Positions 7,673 through 16,727 of a stretch of 64,000 nt of DNA are shown here, in pieces (position 1 is the stretch's first letter; each line of letters begins with the position of its first letter). This DNA is from Planctomycetota bacterium (GTDB lineage Bacteria; Planctomycetota; Phycisphaerae; Phycisphaerales; UBA1924). The stretch covers positions 2,170,001 through 2,234,000 of the forward strand of contig JBCBSM010000001.1 in assembly GCA_039819165.1 (NCBI GenBank), given 5' to 3'. Below the pieces are notes generated by a model, which worked only from the letters and a program-made list of their open reading frames with translations, was not told where the DNA came from and did no database searches. A program made the translations under genes and the position numbers.

Positions 7673-10600
7673 CTAGCGGCCCATCTCCAGCACCACCGTC
7701 GAGCGATCGGTCGAGATGAGCGCGTAGCCGTCGACGAGCCAGGCGTCCCGCGGCGTGCCCACCAGCCGGATGGGCCGCGAGCCGGTGATCTTGGCCGACA
7801 GCGTGTCGATCGTCGAGACGACGTACTCGGGCAGCCCGCCCGCCATCGACCGGGCGATCTGCGGCACGATGAGCACGCGATCCTGGCCCAGCGCGGGCGG
7901 GGCCTTGGTGTCTCGGCGGACGCCCGTCCGGCGGAGCGCATCGCGGCCGACGATCTCGCCGCCCTCGTCGATCAGCGTGACGCCCGAGGAGGTGAGCGCC
8001 ACCAGCCCGCCGGGACCGACGCCCGGGTTGCGCGGGCCCACGCGGGGCACCTCGCCATCTCCCAGCACGAGCGCCGCGGGCGTGCCGAGGAACGCACCGG
8101 TGGCCAGGTCGGCCACGGCCAGCTCGCTCGTCGTAGGGCCGAACACCGCGAGCCGATCGCCGACGATCCAGCCGTAGGCGGCGTCGAGCGCCGGCCCCGC
8201 CACCGAGCGCCAGCGCACGGGCTCTTCGGAGCGCGCGGGGGCGTGCAGCTCGATGCTCGAGACCAGCCCGAGCGCGACCGAGCCGTCATCGGCGGCCGCG
8301 ATCCACCGGGGGACCTCGGCCAGGCCCTCGACGCGATAGGAGATCTCGCCGCTGGCCGGGTCGAGCGCCAGCAGCTCGAAGCTCTCCAGCGTGTCCTCGC
8401 GGGGCGAGCCCGGCGGCTCGGTGGTGCCCAGGACCCACGCGCGGCCGCCCGCGACGGCGACGTCCATCGCGGTGCCCAGCTCGGTGCGGCCGACGAAGCG
8501 CACCGAGCCGTCGGCGGCATCGAGCAGCAGCAGCAGGCCGTCCCGCCGCGCCGCCAGCACGACGCCGTCGCCCGCCGCGATGATCCAGCTCGCTACGCTC
8601 GCGCGGCGGCCGCCCGTGGCGAGCGCCGTCGCCCGCGGCCCGACGCTCACCGTCGGCCGCAACGCGTCGGGGATCAGGTCCTCCAGCGGGCCGCTGTTCC
8701 AGCTCTCGGCATCGAGCAGCGCGACCGAGCGGAGCGTGACCGACCCCCGCTCGGGCCAGCTGAACAGCGCCCGCTTCGAGTTCATGTCCAGCAGTGTCGG
8801 CGGGCTGGCGGCCTCGAAGCGGGAGGACCACACCAGTTCCAGCGGGCCGGCGGGCTCGGCCTCGAAGGGCTCGCCCTCGATGGGGCCCAGATCGGGCGAC
8901 ACCGCCCAGACGCCCATGCGGTCCTCGCTGGCGAGCACGACGTGCTCGGGCGAGAAGCCCCCCGCCAGCGTGCCCGCCGGCGTCACCAGCCGCCAGCCGC
9001 CGAAGTGCTGGCTGACGCCCAGCGGCCGATCGCCCACGCGGGCGGCGCGGACGCGGACCTCGTAGCGACGGCGGAGCTGCTCGAGCGTCTGCGCGTCGCC
9101 CTGCGCAATCGGCGACACCGCCGCCAGCTCCGCGACCACGCGGCGTGCGGCGGCGACCTGGTCGAGCGCCAGCAGGCTGCCCGCCAGCGCGGCGCCGATG
9201 TCCGCGACGTCGCCGCCGTCCACGGGCCCGCCCGCGGTCCGCAGCAGCCGCGCGGCGTCCAGCGCCCGCCGCCACCGCCGCGCCGCCGCGAGCTGGTCGC
9301 CCCGGGCGGCCTCGTGCCGGGCCAGCGTCCGCCACGCGCGGAGCGCCGACGCGGACGCCGGCATCGCGACGGCGATCTCGAGCCGCGCGGCATCCCCCTC
9401 CACGCCCGGGGGCAGGGCGTCGAGCGCCGCCAGCATCGCGGCGTCGGCGTCCTCGATGATCGCGTAGCCGTGCACCGGCAGCAGGTTGCGGAGCGTGCGG
9501 ACCGCGGCGGCGCCCGCCCGCTCCCGCGCCGGGCCCAGCGGCAGCAGCCGCATCCGCTCGTCGGCGAGCATCTCCAGGCACAGCGCGGCCGCCTCGGCGC
9601 CGCGGCCCTGGCGATCCCGCAACCCCGCCACCGCCAGCAGCGCCGCGGCCCGCTCGGGCGTGTCGCCCGCGGCCTCCAGCGCCAGCTGCGCGATCGCGTC
9701 GGCCAGCTCGCCCGGGGCCTCCAGCTCGGCGCCAGCGGAGAGCCGCTCGACGATCGACAGCAGCGCCGCGAACAGCCGCCCGCGCTCCGCCTGCGCCAGT
9801 CGTCGCTCGGCTGGATCTCCACCCGCCAGCGCCTCGAACACGCGGAGCGCCCGCGCCGCCGCCCCGGGCACCTCGTCGAGCACCCGCCGGCGATCGGCCA
9901 GCAGCACCAGGCTAACCAGCGACGCCATGTCGCTCGGGTCGCCGCGGAGCCGCTCGCTCAGGGCCGCCGCTGCCGTGTCGGCGTCCATCAGGCTCGCCAT
10001 CACCGACGTATCCACGACGAGCAGCTGGTCGGCCAGCGGCACCAGCGTGCCGGGCCTGGGCAGGTCGATCGGCTGGGCGACCCGCACGCCGGTCTCGGGA
10101 TCGAACAGCAGCGCGGCGCGGCCGCTTGGCACCAGCAGCGCATCGCCGGCGGCGACGGCCCGCCCGGTGATCGAGCGGTCGAAGTCCCGCACCTCGCGGA
10201 TCGTGCCCACCCGCCGCACGCCGTAGCCCCGGAAGACGCCGGGCTCGGCGAATCGGATCGACGATTGGCCGACCATCGCCACGTGCTCGCCCACGCGCAC
10301 GAGGTAGCCCAGCGGATCCACCGCCGACACGCCCCACACGCCCTCCAGCTCACCCGTCTCGCGATCGAGCCGGAAGTAGGCATCGAGCGGGCCGATGTGC
10401 ACGATCACCGCATCGTCGATGACGATGGGCTGGCGGACGTTCCACGCCGCGTCGGCGTTGCGGTCGTCGCCCCGCGGCACGGCGTTGAAGCGGCGCAGCC
10501 AGATGGGCCGGCCCGTCTGCGCGTCGAAGGCGCCCACGACGCTGAGCGGTTCGTGCCAGTACACCACGCCGTCGTGGACCACGCCGCCCGCGCCGACGTT

Positions 10601-11962
10601 CTTGCTCGACCGCGACCAGCCGCCGCCCGCGCTGCCCAGCGACCGCGTCCACGCGGGGCGTCCCGTCAGCGCATCGAGGCCCACCAGCGTCGCCTGCACC
10701 TGCCGGCCCGCGCCGCGGGCCTCGCGGACGCCGAAGACCACCCGGCCCTCGTCCGCCACCGGGCCGCCGCGGACGACGCCCAGCGCCAGCCCCGCGTCGA
10801 CGTCGCGGACCCGCGTCCGCCACAGCCGCCGTCCGCTCTCCAGTTCGACGGCCACGATCGCCGGATCGTCGTCGGGCGGCACCGACGTGTGCAGCCCCAG
10901 CGAGGCGTACGCCGCGCGATCATCGACCGCCACGATGTTGGGCGACTCGACGCGGATCGACGTCTGCGTGTTCTCGGTGCGGACGGCGCGCAGCGACTCG
11001 AGCTCCAGCGGATCGACGGTCTGTGTGACGCGCCAGCGGAGCCGCAGCGAGTGGCGGTCCCACGCCGACAGGCTCGCCGCGTCGTTGAGCAGGATGGTGT
11101 CGCCCGCGATGGTCGGCCAGATCCAGAACGGCCCGCCGCGTGGATCGGCCGACTGCGACGGCGGCAGCCCCGAATCCTGCGCCGGCGCCAGGTCGCGGTC
11201 GTAGGGCTGCGCCCACAGCGCCCGCGACGGCGGGGAGGGCGGCCGCGCCCCGCCCGCGAGCACGCTCGCCGTGGGCCGCGTCGCCGCCGCCGGGGGCTCG
11301 AAGCGCAGCGCCGCGAAGTCGGCCTCGGGCAGCCCCGCCGCGGCGCGCCACGCCGCCGCGCGCTCCCGGATCTCGCCGCCGCCGAGCTGCGCCGCGACCA
11401 CCGAGAGCAGGTCGGCCGCCGCGCCACCGTCGGCGTGCAGATCGGGGTGGTCCTCGAGCTGGAGCAGCGTGCGCGCGGCGCCGTCGAAGCGCGCAAGCTC
11501 GTAGCGGTCCTGGGCGAGTCGCAGCGCCGCCTCGTAGCCCGCCGGCGTCAGCAGGTAGGAGCGCTCGACGGCCTCGATCTCGCCCTGGTCCAGCAGCCGC
11601 TGCGCGCGGGCCGAGTACTCGACGCGGTAGCGTTCGAGCAGCCGTGCGCTGCCCAGCATCCGGGCGTGGATCGCCGACCGCACCGACACGAACAGGTCGG
11701 CGTCGTCGGCGTGCGGCAGCAGCCGATCGGGCGAATCGTCGAGCAGCGCCTGCAGCGAGCGGACGGCTTCGGCGATGTTGCCCGCGTTGAGCAGCGCGGG
11801 CAGCGCCTCGAGCGTGCTCTGGGCCGCCGGAGAGTCGTCCACGTACACCGTGTTCTCGGTCTGGGCGAGTGCGGGCCGCCCGATGAGGGATGCCAGCGCC
11901 ACGAGGAGAATCCCCGCCGGGGTGAAGCATCGCCGCTCGGGCTGCGTTGGTCGAGTGAGCAC
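7673..11962 (-). CDS. Large secreted PQQ-like beta-propeller protein
   Basis: 1,429 residues. The start is a GTG at 11962 with GAGAGG about 9 nt upstream, giving a signal peptide ending RPALAQ. The first 300 or so residues are helical and TPR-like (LPALLNAGNIAEAVRSLQAL). Then come several PQQ/BamB-type blades with the Trp-containing ends GRRLWRTRV, GRPAWTRSLG and GRPIWLRRFN. A helical Ala-rich middle follows (about 660-960), then a second set of propeller blades to the end. PQQ propellers of this type often scaffold envelope complexes or bind ligands. No haem or PQQ dehydrogenase residues were found, so an enzyme is not claimed. It is divergent from the DUF5658 gene. Confidence 0.8.
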   Translation of the reverse strand: MLTRPTQPERRCFTPAGILLVALASLIGRPALAQTENTVYVDDSPAAQSTLEALPALLNAGNIAEAVRSLQALLDDSPDRLLPHADDADLFVSVRSAIHARMLGSARLLERYRVEYSARAQRLLDQGEIEAVERSYLLTPAGYEAALRLAQDRYELARFDGAARTLLQLEDHPDLHADGGAAADLLSVVAAQLGGGEIRERAAAWRAAAGLPEADFAALRFEPPAAATRPTASVLAGGARPPSPPSRALWAQPYDRDLAPAQDSGLPPSQSADPRGGPFWIWPTIAGDTILLNDAASLSAWDRHSLRLRWRVTQTVDPLELESLRAVRTENTQTSIRVESPNIVAVDDRAAYASLGLHTSVPPDDDPAIVAVELESGRRLWRTRVRDVDAGLALGVVRGGPVADEGRVVFGVREARGAGRQVQATLVGLDALTGRPAWTRSLGSAGGGWSRSSKNVGAGGVVHDGVVYWHEPLSVVGAFDAQTGRPIWLRRFNAVPRGDDRNADAAWNVRQPIVIDDAVIVHIGPLDAYFRLDRETGELEGVWGVSAVDPLGYLVRVGEHVAMVGQSSIRFAEPGVFRGYGVRRVGTIREVRDFDRSITGRAVAAGDALLVPSGRAALLFDPETGVRVAQPIDLPRPGTLVPLADQLLVVDTSVMASLMDADTAAAALSERLRGDPSDMASLVSLVLLADRRRVLDEVPGAAARALRVFEALAGGDPAERRLAQAERGRLFAALLSIVERLSAGAELEAPGELADAIAQLALEAAGDTPERAAALLAVAGLRDRQGRGAEAAALCLEMLADERMRLLPLGPARERAGAAAVRTLRNLLPVHGYAIIEDADAAMLAALDALPPGVEGDAARLEIAVAMPASASALRAWRTLARHEAARGDQLAAARRWRRALDAARLLRTAGGPVDGGDVADIGAALAGSLLALDQVAAARRVVAELAAVSPIAQGDAQTLEQLRRRYEVRVRAARVGDRPLGVSQHFGGWRLVTPAGTLAGGFSPEHVVLASEDRMGVWAVSPDLGPIEGEPFEAEPAGPLELVWSSRFEAASPPTLLDMNSKRALFSWPERGSVTLRSVALLDAESWNSGPLEDLIPDALRPTVSVGPRATALATGGRRASVASWIIAAGDGVVLAARRDGLLLLLDAADGSVRFVGRTELGTAMDVAVAGGRAWVLGTTEPPGSPREDTLESFELLALDPASGEISYRVEGLAEVPRWIAAADDGSVALGLVSSIELHAPARSEEPVRWRSVAGPALDAAYGWIVGDRLAVFGPTTSELAVADLATGAFLGTPAALVLGDGEVPRVGPRNPGVGPGGLVALTSSGVTLIDEGGEIVGRDALRRTGVRRDTKAPPALGQDRVLIVPQIARSMAGGLPEYVVSTIDTLSAKITGSRPIRLVGTPRDAWLVDGYALISTDRSTVVLEMGR

Positions 11963-12196
11963 GCGGTCCGCCTCTCGCTGAAGGGGTGGCCCCGGGCGTG
12001 CCTGCGCGGGGCCCGGAGGCCCCATAAGCGCCGCCGCCAACCCCGTACGCATGGAGCCCTTGGCCTGATCGGCACAGCCCAAATCCTCGGCCAGTCTAAC
12101 CCGTCCGAGCGGACGCGCGAATGCGTGCCGCCCGCCACGGGGGCTGCACTGGCCCTCGCGCCCCGCCGATGCGAGATCCTCGAGGAGGGGGCTCGC

Positions 12197-12679
12197 ATGA
12201 TGGCACGCTTGTTCGCACGGGGCCACGCCGACCCGCCTGCGGCCGCCGCTGTCGCGGCGCCCAGGCCGACGTTCTGGGACGCGGTGCGGTGCCCCGAGAG
12301 CCGCAGCCGCCGCGTGGCGGTGCTGCTGCTGGCCATCGTCGCGATGAGCATCGCCGACCTGGTCATGACCATCGAGCACATGGTCGGCCCGGGCATGTAC
12401 GAGAGCAATCCGCTGGCCCGCATGATCCTCGAGTTCGGCACGCCGACCACCCTGGCGATGTTCAAGGCGATGACCACCCTGATCGGGCTCTGGCTGCTGT
12501 GGAAGACCCGCCGCAGCAAGGCCGGCGAGATCGGCGCCATCATCTGCCTCGTCGTGCTGACCTGGCTGATGGTCCGCTGGAAGGTCTACAGCGACCAGAT
12601 GACCTTGCTCACGCCCCGTCTGGCCGAGATCCAGTACGACCTGGGCCAGAACTGGGTCATGTTCCGCGGCGACGAGTAG
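12197..12679 (+). CDS. DUF5658-like small membrane protein
   Basis: 160 residues. Start ATG 12197 follows GAGGAGG; a second ATG is adjacent at 12200. Three transmembrane helices are visible: about 45-63 (VAVLLLAIVAMSIADLVMT), 85-108 and 118-137. The pattern D...T followed by ESNPLARMIL and a Lys in the next helix (AMFKAMTTLIGLWLL) matches the DUF5658 family, whose function is unknown. The N-terminal 40 residues are soluble and contain a Pro/Ala-rich stretch. It stands alone between the divergent propeller gene and the convergent pyrB. Confidence 0.75.
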   Translation: MMARLFARGHADPPAAAAVAAPRPTFWDAVRCPESRSRRVAVLLLAIVAMSIADLVMTIEHMVGPGMYESNPLARMILEFGTPTTLAMFKAMTTLIGLWLLWKTRRSKAGEIGAIICLVVLTWLMVRWKVYSDQMTLLTPRLAEIQYDLGQNWVMFRGDE

Positions 12680-12718
12680 AGCGCTCCGTCGCGGCCTTCC
12701 GGCCGCGGCGCTCGCTCT
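12678..12718. terminator. Hairpin between convergent genes
   Basis: A GC-rich hairpin has CGCGGCC (12690-12696) paired with GGCCGCG (12701-12707) around a TTCC loop, and AGAGCG/CGCTCT as an outer pair. It sits between the convergent DUF5658 and pyrB genes and could end transcription in both directions. There is no T-tract, so this is weak. Confidence 0.35.
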
Positions 12719-12810
12719 GGTACGGGCTGGCCGGAGTGAATCCGGCTCGCCTTGGACGGACGCCATCGCCATCCTCGAACCCGGACTGCCTCGGAGCCAA
12801 TCCGAGTGCG

Positions 12811-13806
12811 CTACGCCGATCGCGTGACCGACCCGAAGCGCTCCAGGCAGGCCATCCGCACCGGCACGCCCATCGCGACCTGCCGCGAGATGACCGAACG
12901 CTGGCTGAGCGCCGCGTCCTCGTCGATCTCCACGCCCAGGTTCGCCGGCCCGGGGTGCATGACGACCGCCCCGGGCTTCATCCGCGCCAGCCGCGGCAGC
13001 GTCAGCCCGAAGCGGAGGCGGTAGGCCTCGTCGGCGCCCTCTTCGTCAAGCTCGGTGCGCCCCCGCTCGTGCTGGATCCGCAGCGCCATGACGGCGTCCA
13101 CGCCCGACAGCCGCTGCTCGAAGTCGTGCTCGGGCTCGCCCCCCACGGTCCGCGCGAGCCGCTCATCGATCCCCGGGCCCGCCACCAGCACCCGCGCGCC
13201 CAGCGCCGCCATGCACGGCCCGCTGGACCGCGCCACACGCGAGCGCGCCACGTCGCCGACGATCATCACCGTGAGCCCGCCGAGGTCCAGCGCCCGCCAG
13301 CGGTCGCGGCGAGCGTCGCTGGCCGCATCGCACAGCGTGAGCGCATCGAGCAGGCCCTGCGTCGGGTGCTCGGCGTCGCCCGCGCCGGCGTTGAGCACCG
13401 GGATCCGCACGGCCGACGCGATCTCGAGCAGGTCGCACTCGCGCCGCGACCGAACCACGAGCCGCGAGACGCCCATCGCCTCGATCGTGCGGGCGGTGTC
13501 GGCGAGCGTCTCGCCCTTGCTCAGGGACGAACCCAGCTCGGTCAGCTCGACGAACCGCCCGCCCAGCCGCTGCACCGCGACGGCGAAGCTCAGCCGCGTG
13601 CGGGTCGAATCCTCGAAGAACAGCAGCCCGATGATCTGGCCGGTCAGCGACGCGGGCACGCCCGCGGGGTGGCCCGCGAGCACATCGGCGTGGTCGCGGG
13701 CGGCCGAGAGCAACTCGCGGAGGTCCTCGGCCGGCAGGTCGGCCAGCCGCAGCAGGTCCTTGCACGGCTGCGCATTCGCGTGCGTGATCGGGCTCGCGTG
13801 CGTCAC
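12811..13806 (-). CDS. pyrB: Aspartate carbamoyltransferase catalytic subunit
   Basis: 331 residues. Joins carbamoyl phosphate and aspartate in pyrimidine synthesis. The carbamoyl-phosphate motif FFEDSTRTRLSF is at 63-74 (STRTR 67-71), the mobile loop SSLSKGE follows near 93-99, and the HPTQ motif is at 147-150. The length suits the catalytic chain of the PyrB family. The best in-frame start is GTG 13806; a nearby ATG (13811) is out of frame. It lies 26 nt downstream of a lipoprotein gene on the same strand. No regulatory subunit pyrI and no pyrC are adjacent, although pyrB is often next to pyrC or pyrR in other bacteria. Confidence 0.95.
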   Translation of the reverse strand: MTHASPITHANAQPCKDLLRLADLPAEDLRELLSAARDHADVLAGHPAGVPASLTGQIIGLLFFEDSTRTRLSFAVAVQRLGGRFVELTELGSSLSKGETLADTARTIEAMGVSRLVVRSRRECDLLEIASAVRIPVLNAGAGDAEHPTQGLLDALTLCDAASDARRDRWRALDLGGLTVMIVGDVARSRVARSSGPCMAALGARVLVAGPGIDERLARTVGGEPEHDFEQRLSGVDAVMALRIQHERGRTELDEEGADEAYRLRFGLTLPRLARMKPGAVVMHPGPANLGVEIDEDAALSQRSVISRQVAMGVPVRMACLERFGSVTRSA

Positions 13807-13832
13807 GGCATGGGGTTCCTGTGGGACGCGGC

Positions 13833-14525
13833 TCAGCCGCCGTCGGACTGCTCGGTCGGCGGGTCGACCGCGAGGTCGGGCTCCGCCTCGGCCGACGCGT
13901 CGCCCTCCGCGCCCGCGAAGCTCAGCGGCGGCACCGGGGTCACGCCCGGGGAGTACTCCTGGATCCACGTCACCCGCCAGGGCCGCACGCCGCCCTCCAG
14001 GCGGACCTCGAAGCCCTGGTAGGCCTCGGCCAGGCCCAGCTCGCTCGCGTCCAGCTCGCCCGCGCCGAACACCGGACGCAGCACGTCGACCTCGGCGCGG
14101 CCCGCGCGGACCCGCACCCCCGCCACGTGGTACACCGGCAGGTCGGTCCGATCGACCGTCAGCGGCACGACGATGTTCGTCACGCCCGGCTCGTCCATGA
14201 TCCGCTCGGCCATCCGGCGGTAGACCGGGTCGGTCACAAGGTCCGTCGGCACGCTGATGGCCACCGGCTGCTGCTCGCCGCCCTCGGGCCCGGCCCGCGC
14301 GATCACCCGGGCCAGCGCCAGCTCCATGCTGCGGATGGCCGGGGCGCTGTTGCGGTTGGGCGTCGCGCTGCCGGATTGCTGCGGCCAGGTGTCCCAGCCG
14401 GCGCAGCCCGCCAGATGCCCGGTCGCAAGCACCGCCAGGAGAACAGACATCGCCGCCGCCGGCACGCGTGCTGCCAGATTCCCCGCCCCGATCCGCGTTC
14501 GCCCGATGCTCGTCCGTGCCGCCAC
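13833..14525 (-). CDS. Hypothetical lipoprotein upstream of pyrB
   Basis: 230 residues. The start is GTG 14525 with GGGAGG 5 nt upstream; an internal ATG at 14450 would give a shorter signal sequence. A hydrophobic segment leads to the lipobox LAGC (about Cys 41). The mature part shows alternating strands and helices (VTNIVVPLTVDRTDLPVYHV, LRPVFGAGELDASEL) and ends with an acidic, Pro-rich tail. The pattern VYRRMAERIMDEPGV followed by a strand suggests a small folded domain, but the family is not recognised. It is probably co-transcribed with pyrB, with no obvious functional link. It diverges from ubiX. Confidence 0.7.
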   Translation of the reverse strand: MAARTSIGRTRIGAGNLAARVPAAAMSVLLAVLATGHLAGCAGWDTWPQQSGSATPNRNSAPAIRSMELALARVIARAGPEGGEQQPVAISVPTDLVTDPVYRRMAERIMDEPGVTNIVVPLTVDRTDLPVYHVAGVRVRAGRAEVDVLRPVFGAGELDASELGLAEAYQGFEVRLEGGVRPWRVTWIQEYSPGVTPVPPLSFAGAEGDASAEAEPDLAVDPPTEQSDGG

Positions 14526-14701
14526 GATGGCCTCCCGTTGCAGGGGCTACCAATGCTCCGTGGGCGGTGCAGGTGGACCGCCCCACGCCAACCGCCGATG
14601 TCCTGGCGGATCGGCGGACAGTGTATTCGGGCCGCCCCGCGCCCGGGGCCAGGGCCCCATCGGCCCGCCCCTGCGTCCCGCAAGCCCACCGGAGAGCCCG
14701 C

Positions 14702-15388
14702 GTGCCCGTGTTCCCCCACGCCAGCCCCGATGCCGCCGCGAGCACCGCCGCCGCCGGAAGGCGGTTCGTGCTGGGCATCTCGGGCGCCTCCGGCGCCTGG
14801 TACGCGCTGCGGTTCCTCGAGCAGCTGCTGCTGGCCGGCGCGGAAGTGCACGCGGTCGTCAGCTCGTACGGCCAGCGGCTGCTCTACGACGAGTCGGGCA
14901 TCAAGAAGGTGAGCTTCGACGACCTGCTGCCGCATCTGTCCCAGCACCCGGGCGCCCAGGCCATGCGCGACCGGCTGATCTGCCACCCCAACAAGGACGT
15001 GGGCGCCGTGATCGCCAGCGGCAGCTTCCTGCACGACGGCATGGTGGTGCTGCCCTGCTCGAGCACGAGCCTGGGTGCCATCGCCACGGGCAGCGGCAGC
15101 AACCTGCTCTGCCGCGCCGCGATGGTCACCCTCAAGGAGCGCCGCCCGCTGGTCATCTGCCACCGCGAGAGCCCGCTGAGCCTCGTGGACATCGAGAACA
15201 TGCGGACGCTGGCGCTCGCCGGCGCGATCAACTGCCCGACCAACCCCGGTCTCTACCTTCGCCCCCAGACCGTCGGCGAGATCATCGACTTCGTCGCCGG
15301 CAAGGCCCTCGACCTGCTGGGCGTCGAGCACGCACTCAAGATCCGCTGGGAGGACGCGAGCGGCGGCGGCGAGGGGGAGAGCGACTAG
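14702..15388 (+). CDS. ubiX: Flavin prenyltransferase UbiX
   Basis: 228 residues from GTG 14702, which has GGAGAG upstream. UbiX makes prenylated FMN, the cofactor of UbiD-type decarboxylases. The flavin-binding start GISGASGAWYALRFLEQLL and the conserved block CSSTSLGAIATGSGSNLLCR are present, followed by LKERRPLVICHRESPLS, as in characterised members. The N-terminal 19 residues before the first strand are extra and low in conservation. A partner ubiD is not in the window. The gene converges on the Fic gene, and the two stop codons overlap by 4 bp (15385-15388). Confidence 0.93.
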   Translation: MPVFPHASPDAAASTAAAGRRFVLGISGASGAWYALRFLEQLLLAGAEVHAVVSSYGQRLLYDESGIKKVSFDDLLPHLSQHPGAQAMRDRLICHPNKDVGAVIASGSFLHDGMVVLPCSSTSLGAIATGSGSNLLCRAAMVTLKERRPLVICHRESPLSLVDIENMRTLALAGAINCPTNPGLYLRPQTVGEIIDFVAGKALDLLGVEHALKIRWEDASGGGEGESD

Positions 15389-16626
15389 GGCGTTGCGCCC
15401 GCGTCGTCCTCCACGATCCCCAGCACCACCGGCGCGTACCACGTCTTGCCGTAGGCCACCTCCTCGGTCAGCCGCAGGATGCCCAGCTCCTCGAAGAACT
15501 CGATGTCCTTGCGTGCGGTCGGGTTGCTCACCCCGAGCAGCGTCTCGACCCGCTTGGCCGACACCACGGGCTGCTCGAACAAGTAGTCCAGCAGCGTCGC
15601 GTGGCGGGCCTGGGCCTCGTGCGCCCGCAGCCGCTCGGCGTACTCGCGGTGCAGCGCGACGATCCGCTCGGCCAGCGAGCGCGTCTGGGCCGCACCACGG
15701 GCGACGGCCTCGGCGAAGAAGCGGATCCAGCCCGCCCAGTCGCCGTCGGCGCTGACGGCGAACAGCCGATCGACGTACTCCTGCCGGCGGGCCTGTAGAT
15801 CGGCGCTCACCGAGACGATCGGCAGTTCCAGCAGCCCTCGGCGGCACAGCTGGTGGAGGATGAGCGCCCGGCCGATGCGGCCGTTGCCGTCCCGAAACGG
15901 GTGGATGGTCTCGAACTGGTAGTGCTCGAGAGCGACGCACGCGATGCCCGGGATGTCCGCCCAGGTGCTGGTGGCGAACCGACCGAGGGCGTCCATCGCC
16001 GGTCCGACGTGCTCGGGCGGAGGCGGCACGAAGCGGGCCTTGTCCGGCCACCTGGGCGACCCGATGTACACCGGACCGTCGCGGTACTCGCCGGGCCTCT
16101 TGTCGCCGCCGCGGACGCCCACGAGCAGCTCGCGGTGCATGTCGCCGAGCAGCTCGGGGCCGAAGGGCTCGTTGGACTCCCAGGCGAAGCGGACGGCCTT
16201 GACGGCGTTCCAGGCCTCCAGGCCGGGGTTCGCGCCCTCGCCCGCCTCACCGCTGGCGCCGGCGAGCACCATGTCGAGGGCCGTGGTCTCGATACCCTCG
16301 ATCTGGCTGGACAGCCGCGCCTCGCGGAGCCACAGCCCGTGCCGCAGGATGTCGGTGCTGGGCACCGCGTGCAGCAGCCCGTTGACTCGCGACAGCGCAT
16401 TGCCCGCGGCGTCCAGCTCGTCGAACAGCTCGGCCTTGATCGCCCGCCAGTCGAGATCGGGCGGCAGCGGATCGGGCACGAAGCCGACCGATACGATCCG
16501 ATCCCGTACGGGCTCCCCCAGCGGCCCCAGCCCCCGCTTTGAGAGCGTCACGGGCTCGAGCCGGCCCGGGCTGGCGTCCGAGAACCGCTCGCGGACCATC
16601 AAGGGCCGTTTTGGATCGGGATCCAT
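15385..16626 (-). CDS. Fic-domain protein with C-terminal winged helix
   Basis: 413 residues. The Fic active-site loop HPFRDGNGRIGR is intact at 242-253, so AMP or another nucleotide transfer to target proteins is expected. The inhibitory motif (S/T)xxxE(G/N) is present upstream of the Fic core as SSQIEG (106-111), placing it with the class II enzymes that self-inhibit through an N-terminal helix. The C-terminal 90 residues look like a winged helix (VVSAKRVETLLGVSNPTARK), as in Fic proteins that bind DNA. The ATG at 16626 lies next to an 8-bp inverted repeat, so autoregulation is plausible. No antitoxin-like gene is adjacent. Confidence 0.92.
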   Translation of the reverse strand: MDPDPKRPLMVRERFSDASPGRLEPVTLSKRGLGPLGEPVRDRIVSVGFVPDPLPPDLDWRAIKAELFDELDAAGNALSRVNGLLHAVPSTDILRHGLWLREARLSSQIEGIETTALDMVLAGASGEAGEGANPGLEAWNAVKAVRFAWESNEPFGPELLGDMHRELLVGVRGGDKRPGEYRDGPVYIGSPRWPDKARFVPPPPEHVGPAMDALGRFATSTWADIPGIACVALEHYQFETIHPFRDGNGRIGRALILHQLCRRGLLELPIVSVSADLQARRQEYVDRLFAVSADGDWAGWIRFFAEAVARGAAQTRSLAERIVALHREYAERLRAHEAQARHATLLDYLFEQPVVSAKRVETLLGVSNPTARKDIEFFEELGILRLTEEVAYGKTWYAPVVLGIVEDDAGATP

Positions 16627-16628
16627 GA

Positions 16629-16656
16629 TTTAAAGCATATCGGCTCTTGCTTTAAA
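16629..16656. promoter_or_regulatory. Inverted repeat at the Fic promoter
   Basis: TTTAAAGC (16629-16636) and GCTTTAAA (16649-16656) form a perfect 8-bp inverted repeat with a 12-nt spacer, immediately upstream of the Fic start (16626, minus). It is strikingly AT-rich in a 70% GC genome. It could be an operator for the Fic protein's own winged helix, which is inference. Confidence 0.5.
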
Positions 16657-16727
16657 AGTGTCGACCCGATTGAAAACGGCCTTGGAAACCCGCGGGACGG
16701 CCCCAGACGCGTGATTCGCTGCGCGGG

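Noticed and set aside
8243-12679. A 1,478-codon open frame on the plus strand, opposite the propeller gene
   Set aside because: It is Arg/Gln/Pro-rich without domains and is a high-GC shadow of the minus-strand gene. Only its last 160 codons (from 12197) are real.
13809-13811. ATG 13811 as the pyrB start
   Set aside because: It is out of frame with the catalytic chain. The in-frame start is GTG 13806.
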